NCBI GenBank assembly: GCA_017619655.1
Contig: JAFZRV010000017.1
Coordinates: forward strand, 1-32,005
Source: Bacteroidales bacterium
GTDB lineage: Bacteria > Bacteroidota > Bacteroidia > Bacteroidales > UBA932
Direction of reading: 5' to 3'
DNA length: 32,005 bases
Positions 25,428 to 32,005 of this stretch are shown one piece after another. The notes below the pieces were generated by a model. The model saw nothing but the letters and a program-made list of their open reading frames with translations, made no database searches and was not told where the DNA came from. Within the stretch, counting starts at the first letter, position 1; every line of letters starts with the position of its first letter. Made by a program: the position numbers and the translations under genes.

Positions 25428-28400
25428 TTATCTCACAATGAAACGATAGTGTCCGGAAGGAAGCAGGTAGGCGCCACTTCCCTTTTCGCCCAGTTCTTCG
25501 GCATACGCGCCGCCTTCCGCCACTTCGCAGTACACGCCTTCCGAAGCAGGCAGCTGCAGGCGGGCCGTCGTATTGGCCGGCACGAGGAATTCGTATTCAA
25601 CGCCATCCGCGCCGTCCAGCCAGCGCCAAGAACTCTCGATGCGGCCATACACCGTGTCATAAGCGCCGCGGGCATAGCTGAAGGAGCCGCCGGGACGGGG
25701 TGACAGGACGAAGCTGTGGTAGCCCGGATCGCTTTCCAGGGGCTGGATGCCCAGCATGTAGGAGAACATCCATTCCTCGATGGCGCCGAACGAATAGTGG
25801 TTGAAGGAGTTCATGTCCACCAGGCCGAAGCCCCGCTTGATGGTATAGGAGTTCCAGCGTTCCCACATGGTGGTGGCTCCCTGCAGCACGGGGTAGAGCC
25901 ACGAAGGGTACTCCGTCTGCTCGAAGAGCTGATAGGCCACTTCGTCGAAGCCGTTCTGCGAAAGCACGAGATTGAGGTACGGCGTGCCGATGAAACCGGT
26001 GGTCAGCTTGAAGCCGTGGGCCGCCACGTTGTCCACCAGGTTCTCGACGGCCAGCTGCTTGTGGCTTTCGTCGAACAGGTCGGCCTGCAGCGGCACGACA
26101 TAGGACGTCTGGGTATTGGCCGTGAACGAAGCGTCTGCGCCGCCCGCGATCCATTCGTGGTACGGCGGCACGTTCTTCGACTCTTTCGTGATGCCGTCGG
26201 GGCCCACGAATTCCCGGTTGAAGGCCAGCTTGATGCTTTCATAAAGCGCCTTGTACCGCGCAGCGTCGGCATATTTGCCGATGGCCTCGGCCATCTTGCT
26301 CATCAACAGCGCGTCATAGGCGTAATAGGCCGTATTGGTGAGCGGCGTGTTCGTATGCTCGACCGCCACCCAGTCGCCGTAGCCGCTGCCGGGCTGGATG
26401 TCCTTTACCGCCCTGTGCTGCAGATAATCCATGTAGGCGACCATCGAAGGATAGTGTTCCCGGATAAACTGGCTGTCGCCATACTGCAGGTACAGCTGCC
26501 AGGGAATGATGATGCCGGCTTCCATCCAGCCCATGGCTCCCCTGCCCTTGGCGGCTCCCCGCGGCGGAACACCCACGTAAGGCACGAAGTCGGGATAACT
26601 GCCGTCTTCCGCCTGGCTGTCGCGGAGCGAATGGAACCAGCGGGTGAAGAAGGGATCGACCTGCATGTTGTAGGTGGCGGCGCGGACGAACACCTGCGCG
26701 TCGCCCATCCAGCCCAGGCGCTCGTCGCGCTGCGGGCAGTCGGTCGGGATCGACAGGAAATTGCCGCGCTGGCCCCAGACGATGTTCTCGTAGAGGCGGT
26801 TCACGTCGGCGTTCGAGGTTTCGAAACAGCTGGTCTGCTCCCCTACGGAGGCGAGGACGAGGCCTTCCACCCGGTCGAGCGGAAGGGCCTTGTCGAGGCC
26901 GTGGATCTCGATGTAGCGGAAGCCGTGGAAGGTGAAATGGGGCTGGAAAACTTCCTCGTGGGAACTCCGGCAGATGTAATGGTCGGTGGACAGGGCGCCG
27001 CGGTAGTTCTCATTGTAAACCTGGCCCTTGCGCGCCTCATAGACTTCGGCGGTCAGCGGCGGGAGCGGATCCTCGGGGACCTGCTCCGGATAGATCATCT
27101 CGCCGTAACGGAACGTGATCTCCTGGCCGGGCCGGCCATGGAGGCGGATGCGCGGCACGCCGACCATGTTCTGGCCCATGTCGTAGACGAACACGCCGGG
27201 CTGGGGTTCCGATACGGAAACCGCTTTCAGCACAAGCTGGTTGCGGATCGGCGATCCGATGTAATACTGGATGGCGACGCTGTCGGCCGGCGCGGCCACC
27301 ACGCTGGCGGCGCTCCAGCCTTCATCATTGTAGCGGGCATCGGACCAGCCGTCACAGGCACGGCGGGCATCGTAGTCCTCGCCGTTCTGGAAGCTGTCGC
27401 TCGTGATCGGGCCACCGTTGAAGACCTTCCAGTCGCCGTCGCTCACGATCACCTGCTGACTGCCGTCCGTATAGGTCAGGACGATTTTCGCCAGCAGGGA
27501 GAGTTCAGTTCCGTACTGGTCCTGCCAGGCCGTCGCGTAGCCCGTAAAGTCGCTGTACCAGCCCGCGCCCAGCATGGCGCAGACGGCGTTGACGCCCGGA
27601 TGAAGCATCGGGGTAATGTCGTAGGTATTGTACAAAAGGCGGAAGCGATAGTCCGTCGAACCGGGATTGAACCAGTCGCCGCCCAGCCTGCGGCCGTTGA
27701 TTTCATATTCATAGATACCCCGGGCCGTAGTGTACAAGCGCGCCGAAGCCAGCTTCTTCTTGACCTCGAAAGAACGGCGGAACATCGGAGCGCCGCTTTC
27801 GTCCGCCGGTGAAAGGAGCTGCAGCTCACCGCCGGCGACGGCATAGGCGGCCTCGTTCCGATAGAGGGTCGTTCCCCAGGCCTGCTCCGTCACGGTCAGG
27901 TTCGCGAAAGTCGCCGGGTTGCCCGCAGGCTGGTCGAAGCCCACCTGGTTGAAGCGGCAGTACGGCTGCCACTCCTGGCCCGGGAACAGTTCCACGACCA
28001 GGGGTTCCTTCACGAGCAGGCTGCCGTCCACGGAGGGCCAGATCTTGTAGCCTTTGGCGTAGTCCATGGCCACGACCCGCAGCTGCACGTGGTGCGTTAC
28101 CTCCTCCGTACCCCGGGCGGGCACATCTTTCAAATCGCATTCAAAATCAGTCACTTCCCCCTCCTGGCCGGGATGACGGACGGTAAAGGAGAAGTGCCGG
28201 TCGCCCCGCAGCAGCTGCACACGCACGAAATGTGCCTCGTCCAGCCAGCCCATCAGGAAATCGGCTTCGGCACTGCCGGCGGGCAGCGTCACGTCGTAGT
28301 CCAGCACATAGCTGGCGCGGTATTTCGAGAAATGCGGCTGCCCGCTCGAAATCCACTGGGCGCCCGACCAGCCGCTGTCCATCAAGCCGGTCTCGAACCA

Positions 28401-28766
28401 GGAGGATGCCGACTGCACCACCCCGTCCGCATTGGTCACTTCCACCGTCCAGTCGTAGCGGGTGCAGGGCTTCAGCGGCTCGCCGCGATACACCACGCCC
28501 ACCGAAACGTCCGACACGCAGTTGTCGGAATCGTACACCAGCGTGCCGCTGGCCGCCTCGGTCACGGTAATCCGGCAGGCGGTCTGGCGCTGGGCATATC
28601 CGTCGCTCTGCATGACCCAGCTGAAGCGGGGCGCTGTGGCGTCGATGCCCAGCGGGGTGCTCATGTAGTCGACTTTCAGGTCCGTCACGCAGAAGGGGGC
28701 TTTCTCCTCCTTCGCGCAGGCGAACAAGACGAAGCTTGCCGCCAACAGTATCAGGAAACGTTTCAT
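25428..28766 (-). CDS. Alpha-L-rhamnosidase, GH78 family, lipoprotein
   Basis: A 1112-residue exported glycoside hydrolase that releases terminal alpha-L-rhamnose from plant pectins or glycosides. A lipoprotein signal ends FVLFAC (Cys17). An N-terminal Fn3-like domain (VTDLKVDYMSTPLGIDATAPRFSWV) is followed by a carbohydrate-binding region, the Bac_rhamnosid N domain, an (alpha/alpha)6-barrel and a C-terminal beta domain. The general acid motif DCPQRDERLGW holds D676 and Glu682, and the proposed base Glu969 is in TMWERWNSY. Both match Streptomyces GH78 residues by motif. No SusCD pair or regulator is next to it, so it is not in a classical polysaccharide utilisation locus within this window. 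Spacing of 15-20 bases suggests it is in the run from rlmB to rmuC. Confidence 0.95.
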   Translation of the reverse strand: MKRFLILLAASFVLFACAKEEKAPFCVTDLKVDYMSTPLGIDATAPRFSWVMQSDGYAQRQTACRITVTEAASGTLVYDSDNCVSDVSVGVVYRGEPLKPCTRYDWTVEVTNADGVVQSASSWFETGLMDSGWSGAQWISSGQPHFSKYRASYVLDYDVTLPAGSAEADFLMGWLDEAHFVRVQLLRGDRHFSFTVRHPGQEGEVTDFECDLKDVPARGTEEVTHHVQLRVVAMDYAKGYKIWPSVDGSLLVKEPLVVELFPGQEWQPYCRFNQVGFDQPAGNPATFANLTVTEQAWGTTLYRNEAAYAVAGGELQLLSPADESGAPMFRRSFEVKKKLASARLYTTARGIYEYEINGRRLGGDWFNPGSTDYRFRLLYNTYDITPMLHPGVNAVCAMLGAGWYSDFTGYATAWQDQYGTELSLLAKIVLTYTDGSQQVIVSDGDWKVFNGGPITSDSFQNGEDYDARRACDGWSDARYNDEGWSAASVVAAPADSVAIQYYIGSPIRNQLVLKAVSVSEPQPGVFVYDMGQNMVGVPRIRLHGRPGQEITFRYGEMIYPEQVPEDPLPPLTAEVYEARKGQVYNENYRGALSTDHYICRSSHEEVFQPHFTFHGFRYIEIHGLDKALPLDRVEGLVLASVGEQTSCFETSNADVNRLYENIVWGQRGNFLSIPTDCPQRDERLGWMGDAQVFVRAATYNMQVDPFFTRWFHSLRDSQAEDGSYPDFVPYVGVPPRGAAKGRGAMGWMEAGIIIPWQLYLQYGDSQFIREHYPSMVAYMDYLQHRAVKDIQPGSGYGDWVAVEHTNTPLTNTAYYAYDALLMSKMAEAIGKYADAARYKALYESIKLAFNREFVGPDGITKESKNVPPYHEWIAGGADASFTANTQTSYVVPLQADLFDESHKQLAVENLVDNVAAHGFKLTTGFIGTPYLNLVLSQNGFDEVAYQLFEQTEYPSWLYPVLQGATTMWERWNSYTIKRGFGLVDMNSFNHYSFGAIEEWMFSYMLGIQPLESDPGYHSFVLSPRPGGSFSYARGAYDTVYGRIESSWRWLDGADGVEYEFLVPANTTARLQLPASEGVYCEVAEGGAYAEELGEKGSGAYLLPSGHYRFIVR

Positions 28767-28786
28767 AGACAGGGAATTCGTACTGA

Positions 28787-29899
28787 TTATTCGTATTCGG
28801 ACATCCGCTGGACCTGTTCCATCACCCGGAGGAAATTGCCGCCGGCGATGTGACGGATCTCATATTCGGAATAGCCGCGCTTGCGCAACTCGATGATGAT
28901 TTTCTGCATGCGGCTCACGTCTTCCAGCCCGTCGGGGGTGGCTTCGATGCCGTCGAAGTCGCTGCCCAGGCCCACGTGCCGGAAACCGACCAGCTTCACC
29001 ACATGGTCGATGTGGTCCACGATCTTCTTGTAGGACGGGCGCGGAACGGCCTGCAGGGCTTCGATGGCCCGGCGCATCCGCTCCTGACGCGCAGGATCGA
29101 CAGGATTCTCAAGCCAGGCGTCTCCGGCCGCCTCCTGTTCGTCGATCAGCGCACCCGCCTTCTCCGCATAGTCCTTGTCGAGGAACGACGGATAGAAGTT
29201 GACCTGGATGACGCCGCCCTTCTCGGCCATGGCCACGATCATCTCGTCGGTCATGTTGCGGGGATGGTCGCTCAGGGCGCGGCAGCAGGAATGGGTCGCC
29301 ACCACCGGTGCCTGAGAGTATTTGATCACGTCCCAGAAGGACGCATCGGAAATGTGCGACACGTCGATGAGCATGCCGAGGCGGTTCATCTCGGCCACCA
29401 CTTTCCTACCGAAGGGGCTCAGGCCGTTCCAGCGGGGTTCGGGCGAAGTGCAGGAGTCGCAGATCTCGTTGCTGCGGGCGTGCGTGAGCGTCATGTAGGT
29501 GCAGCCCATGCGGTTGAACATGCGCAGCAGCGACAGGTCCTTCTGGATGGGTGCGCCGTTCTCCATGCCCATGAAGATGGAGATCAGGCCGTTCTTGGCG
29601 TTGCGGCGGGCCTGGGCCGGCGTCTCAGCGAAGGCCACTTGGTCCGGATTCCGCTCCACGGCGTCGTAGACATAGGAAACGAGTTCCAGCGCGCGGCGGG
29701 TCGCCTGGTCGGGCGCCAGGGAGTTGGAGGTATAGATGGCGAAGAAGGCGCCGTTGACGCCGCCCTTCTTCATGCGGGGAAAATCGATCTGGGAAACGGG
29801 AAAACTGCCGGGCATGCAGCCGACATTGATGCGGTGTCCGAAATCAGCGCCCTTGGCCAGCATCAGCGGGGCGTCACAGTGGGAATCGAGCAAAAACAT
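28787..29899 (-). CDS. Membrane dipeptidase-like metallopeptidase (M19)
   Basis: A 370-residue zinc peptidase of the renal dipeptidase family, which splits dipeptides, some with D-amino acids. Metal ligands are visible in the expected order: H7 and D9 in DSHCDAP, E113 in GMENGAP, H182 in DVSHISD and H203 in ATHSCCRA, with the substrate-binding D314 in GLGSDFDG. No signal peptide is present from the ATG at 29899, and HxD is only seven residues from the start, so the enzyme should be cytoplasmic. It lies 12 bases after the DUF2807 gene and 20 before the rhamnosidase. Together with dipeptidyl-peptidase 7 it fits use of dipeptides taken into the cell. Confidence 0.93.
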   Translation of the reverse strand: MFLLDSHCDAPLMLAKGADFGHRINVGCMPGSFPVSQIDFPRMKKGGVNGAFFAIYTSNSLAPDQATRRALELVSYVYDAVERNPDQVAFAETPAQARRNAKNGLISIFMGMENGAPIQKDLSLLRMFNRMGCTYMTLTHARSNEICDSCTSPEPRWNGLSPFGRKVVAEMNRLGMLIDVSHISDASFWDVIKYSQAPVVATHSCCRALSDHPRNMTDEMIVAMAEKGGVIQVNFYPSFLDKDYAEKAGALIDEQEAAGDAWLENPVDPARQERMRRAIEALQAVPRPSYKKIVDHIDHVVKLVGFRHVGLGSDFDGIEATPDGLEDVSRMQKIIIELRKRGYSEYEIRHIAGGNFLRVMEQVQRMSEYE

Positions 29900-29911
29900 G
29901 GCGGCAGGTTT

Positions 29912-30691
29912 TTATTTGTGACGTTTGAGGGTCGATGCACCGCCGATCTTGTCGCTCTTGATCCGCAGTTCTTCGGAATCGCCGTAATACTCGCACTTGG
30001 AAGCGCCCGCGAGCTCCACGCTCAGTTCCTGGACCGGGCACACTTCCACTTTCGAAGCACCGTTGGCCTTGACGTCGACGTTCTGGGCCTCGAAGGCTTC
30101 GGCACGCACCTTGGAGGCGCCGGTGGCCTGCACGGTGAAATCCACGGTCCGGCCCACCACATCCAGGCGGGAGGCACCCGAGAGCTCCGCCTTCGCGTCG
30201 CTCGAACGGAAACTGACGATGGCCTTGGAGGCGCCGGAGATCTTGACGTTCACGTCGGGGGCGACGATATTGAGGTTCGTGACCTCGCTGCCGCCGCTCA
30301 GCTCCAGGGAGAACGATTGCATGGGGCTGCTGAACTGGTCGTTCGAGCTGAGGGTCGAGGCGCCCGAGAGGCCCACGTAGTGCAGGTCGGGCATCTGGAA
30401 GACGGCTTTCGCCACTTTCTTGCGGTTCTTCTGCTTGAGTTTCATCGGCAGTTTGGAGAAACCCAGCTCCACGATGCCGGCGCGGTTCTTCACCACCAGG
30501 TACGGGAGGAACTCTTCGGTGACTTCTACTTCGATCTTATAACTGTCTGAATGTTCCACGACGATTTCAAAGGCGTCATCAGCCTGGATGCCGGAGAATC
30601 CATCCATCTTGAAGGATTTCTTCACGGAGCCTGCATTGGCCGCCACGGAGGCCACCAAAAGAACGGCAAGAGCAAGAACGATTTTTTTCAT
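29912..30691 (-). CDS. DUF2807 (head-GIN) exported beta-helix protein
   Basis: A 259-residue exported protein with a Sec signal peptide (MKKIVLALAVLLVASVAANA). It starts KKSFKMDGFSGIQADDAFEIVV, the GIN-domain entry. The rest is a series of short strands punctuated by GAS turns: SGAST, SGASK, SGASR, TGASK, NGASK, AGASK and GGAST, about every 17-21 residues. This is the repeating rung of a beta-helix. DUF2807 proteins are periplasmic or surface proteins of unknown function, probably in adhesion or binding. It follows rlmB by 25 bases and precedes the dipeptidase by 12. Confidence 0.9.
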   Translation of the reverse strand: MKKIVLALAVLLVASVAANAGSVKKSFKMDGFSGIQADDAFEIVVEHSDSYKIEVEVTEEFLPYLVVKNRAGIVELGFSKLPMKLKQKNRKKVAKAVFQMPDLHYVGLSGASTLSSNDQFSSPMQSFSLELSGGSEVTNLNIVAPDVNVKISGASKAIVSFRSSDAKAELSGASRLDVVGRTVDFTVQATGASKVRAEAFEAQNVDVKANGASKVEVCPVQELSVELAGASKCEYYGDSEELRIKSDKIGGASTLKRHK

Positions 30692-30716
30692 GTCAGTATA
30701 GATTTTTGAAGATAGA

Positions 30717-31466
30717 TTATCTGGAATGGGTCCTTTGGCGGACGACCTCGAAGAGCAGCACGGCGGTGGCCACCGACACGTTGAGCGATCCGGTCTCCCC
30801 CACCATGGGGATGCGGGCGCCCACCGTGCAGAGGCTGAGCACGGGTTCGGAAATGCCGCTTCCCTCCGAGCCCATGACCAGCACGCTGGCTTTCCGGAGG
30901 TTGACGTCGTACATCGTGTCTTCGGCCTTTTCGCTGACCGCGACGATCTGGAATTCGGAGTCCCGGAAATAATACAGCGCCGTGCGCAGGTTCGCCACGC
31001 GGGCGGTCGGGATGCGGAGCAGGGCGCCGGCGGAGGTCTTGACGGCGTCCGCGTTGATGGCGGCGCTGCCCTTGGCCGGGACGACGATGCCGTCGACGCC
31101 GGCGCACTCCGCGCTGCGGGCGATGGCGCCCAGGTTGCGGACGTCGCTGATGCCGTCGAGCACCAGGAACACGGGGTTGGCCTTGCGGGAAAGCGCGCCT
31201 TCCACCATCTCTTCGAAGGGAACGTACTCGATCTGGGCCAGGTACGCGATCACGCCCTGGTGCGCGCCCCTGACCAGGCGGTTCATCTTTTCGACGGGCA
31301 CGAACTGGTACGGGATGTCCCGCTGCGTCACTTCCTCGAGCAACGCGCGGAACTGTTCACCCTCCAGTCCCTTCTTGAACAGAATCTTTTCGAATCTGCG
31401 GCCCTGCCGCACCGCATCCGTCACCGGATGCATGCCATAGAGATAGTATTGGTTGTCGTTGTCCAT
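30717..31466 (-). CDS. rlmB: 23S rRNA 2'-O-ribose methyltransferase RlmB (TrmH/SpoU family)
   Basis: A 249-residue SPOUT methyltransferase, expected to methylate the 2'-O of G2251 (E. coli numbering) in 23S rRNA. An N-terminal substrate-binding domain (YYLYGMHPVTDAVRQG, RGAHQGVIA) precedes the knotted catalytic domain. Motif 1 is DVRNLGAIARSAE (N111, R117). Motif 2 is VLVMGSEGSGIS (about 196-206). Motif 3 is RIPMVGETGSLNVSVATA. The ATG at 31466 is chosen over the TTG at 31487, because the TTG lies inside the -7 element of the promoter. It is the first gene of the run that continues to rmuC. TrmH-type paralogues can be hard to separate, but the domain layout favours RlmB. Confidence 0.93.
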   Translation of the reverse strand: MDNDNQYYLYGMHPVTDAVRQGRRFEKILFKKGLEGEQFRALLEEVTQRDIPYQFVPVEKMNRLVRGAHQGVIAYLAQIEYVPFEEMVEGALSRKANPVFLVLDGISDVRNLGAIARSAECAGVDGIVVPAKGSAAINADAVKTSAGALLRIPTARVANLRTALYYFRDSEFQIVAVSEKAEDTMYDVNLRKASVLVMGSEGSGISEPVLSLCTVGARIPMVGETGSLNVSVATAVLLFEVVRQRTHSR

Positions 31467-31484
31467 ATTTGCCTTCAAAACATA

Positions 31485-31515
31485 CAAAGATAATTAGAAA
31501 TAAATGGAAATACAA
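31485..31515 (-). promoter_or_regulatory. Promoter of rlmB and the genes downstream
   Basis: TATCTTTG on the minus strand (31485-31492) matches TAnnTTTG exactly, with TTGT 19 bases upstream (31512-31515). The leader to the ATG at 31466 is about 12-15 bases, and the location rules out the upstream TTG as start. Confidence 0.65.
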
Positions 31516-31785
31516 CACAGAAAACGACCCCTTGAGCCATGCTTTCCGGGTGCTCTGGACGTTTGCGTGACAGTGTTGCTCCTCATGCTTCGCGGCAGGG
31601 GCGTCCTGCGCGTCCGTCCCTTGACGGCGAACTGCTCCCTTTTAGCCTCGCTATGCTCGTCTAACGGTCGCAGAACCTGCGCCGTCATGTAACGGGACTC
31701 CCGCTTGTCCATCCTTTTTCTGCCGCTCAAAATCGTCGCACCCACTATCACGCACCCGCCACCGCACCCACACCATAGAGTTCAG
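31516..31785 (+). other. GC-rich interval without a convincing gene
   Basis: This 270-base stretch between the rlmB promoter and the RNA promoter holds no recognisable protein. Open frames exist on both strands; the longest is minus 31494-31751 (85 residues from a GTG, 72 from an in-frame ATG). Its Arg/Ser/Thr-rich translation resembles no family I know. A hairpin with the stem GCAGG/CCTGC is at 31595-31609. It is much richer in GC than the flanking promoters, so it could be a small gene, a repeat copy or an untranslated element. Confidence 0.3.
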
Positions 31786-31816
31786 CTAATTATTTGTATT
31801 TTTTCTAAATAATTAG
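31786..31816 (+). repeat. Perfect 10-bp AT-rich inverted repeat
   Basis: CTAATTATTT (31786-31795) and AAATAATTAG (31807-31816) are exact reverse complements around an 11-base T-rich centre, followed on the plus strand by TTTTT. It could be a weak terminator, a protein-binding site or an upstream element of the RNA promoter that starts 20 bases further on. Confidence 0.75.
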
Positions 31817-31835
31817 TTTTTACTCTTCTTTTTTG

Positions 31836-31843
31836 TAAATTTG
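31836..31843 (+). promoter_or_regulatory. -7 element of the structured RNA at the right edge
   Basis: TAAATTTG matches TAnnTTTG exactly. The -33 position falls in the right arm of the inverted repeat (TTAG, 31813-31816). The predicted start of transcription is about 31849-31855, just before the folded RNA. Confidence 0.6.
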
Positions 31844-31849
31844 CTATAC

Positions 31850-32005
31850 TTTCCAATAAGGGAAGCAGACATAGTAATAGCGTTTGCTATTTATTCGGTT
31901 ACCTGAAACCTGAGAAATTTCATTAAGCCGCCGAATAAGTCAGTGAACGCCTGCGCTTAGGCGTGGGTGTGACTTGTTCAGGCTAAGGCATCTCAGGGCC
32001 GCAGG
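31850..32005 (+). ncRNA. Rod-like structured RNA, 6S/Bacteroidales-1-like candidate (3' end cut off)
   Basis: Behind a strong promoter the sequence folds into one long imperfect rod, with no protein frame. A small hairpin is at 31876-31891 (AATAGC-GTTT-GCTATT). The rod pairs CCTG (31902-31905) with 32002-32005, and CCTGAGA (31909-31915) with TCTCAGG (31991-31997). An internal loop of 11 and 7 bases follows, then GCC/GGC (31927-31929 with 31981-31983) and ten pairs with one wobble (31933-31942 with 31970-31979). The tip is a 6-bp hairpin (31947-31952 with 31959-31964, loop GCGCTT). A promoter-like open bubble in a long rod is the plan of 6S RNA, which binds RNA polymerase; the Bacteroidales-1 motif has been proposed to be 6S. 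The pairings are seen directly; the family is an inference, and the outer part lies beyond the window. Confidence 0.55.

Noticed and set aside
25716-27812. A 698-codon plus-strand frame antisense to the rhamnosidase
   Set aside because: The minus-strand gene has full GH78 motifs. The antisense translation has no recognisable domain or signal.
28850-30550. A 566-codon plus-strand frame antisense to the dipeptidase and DUF2807 genes
   Set aside because: It spans two real genes and their intergenic gap; composition is typical of an antisense shadow.
31836-32005. tmRNA, SRP RNA or RNase P RNA at the right edge
   Set aside because: I see no tRNA-like ends or tag frame, no SRP GNAR-tetraloop helix and no RNase P conserved core; the single long rod fits these poorly.

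Overview
The window looks like a chromosomal segment of a high-GC member of the Bacteroidales (Bacteroidota). Four things support this. It carries FimA/FimB-type (type V) pilus genes with DUF4906, fimbrillin and DUF3575 partners. It has an S46 dipeptidyl-peptidase and the radical SAM/lipoprotein pair described from this phylum. Lipoprotein signal peptides are frequent. Several promoters fit the Bacteroidota form TTTG-N19-21-TAnnTTTG. An Alistipes- or Cryptobacteroides-like gut or rumen organism is plausible, but the genus cannot be fixed from sequence alone. Almost every gene is on the minus strand; htpG is the clear exception. I saw no tRNA, rRNA, CRISPR array, insertion sequence or prophage gene.

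Layout, left to right. Positions 1-510 hold the front part of a lipoprotein, probably a DUF4369/thioredoxin type, cut by the window edge. Next come a small unknown protein (554-910), then a sialidase-fold lipoprotein and a cytidylate-kinase-like protein that overlap by 3 bases (941-2679). A GNAT acetyltransferase and a DUF389 membrane protein follow (2716-4347). Positions 4395-7982 form an operon: dipeptidyl-peptidase 7, then a small lipoprotein, then a radical SAM/SPASM enzyme. Positions 8051-10622 hold an acetyl-xylan-esterase-like lipoprotein and a YfcC-type transporter.

The centre (10647-21962) is a fimbrial operon read right to left: DUF3575 outer-membrane protein, OmpA/TPR lipoprotein, three FimA-type pilins in tandem, a FimB/Mfa2 anchor, a 1221-residue DUF4906 tip adhesin with Ig-like and BACON modules and a Pro-Glu spacer, and a terminal fimbrillin. 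By analogy with Porphyromonas fimbriae these are exported as lipoproteins and assembled on the cell surface. The operon and htpG diverge from a 244-bp region with a promoter for each.

The right part (24096-31466) is a tightly spaced minus-strand run. In order of transcription it is rlmB (23S rRNA methyltransferase), a DUF2807 beta-helix protein, an M19 dipeptidase, a GH78 alpha-L-rhamnosidase and rmuC. From 31494 to the end there is no convincing protein gene. The last ~155 bases, behind a clear promoter, fold into a rod-like RNA with a central bubble, cut off by the window end. It resembles a 6S-type RNA and is one of the most interesting non-coding signals here. The other main leads are the dpp7-lipoprotein-radical SAM operon and the triple-pilin fimbrial operon.
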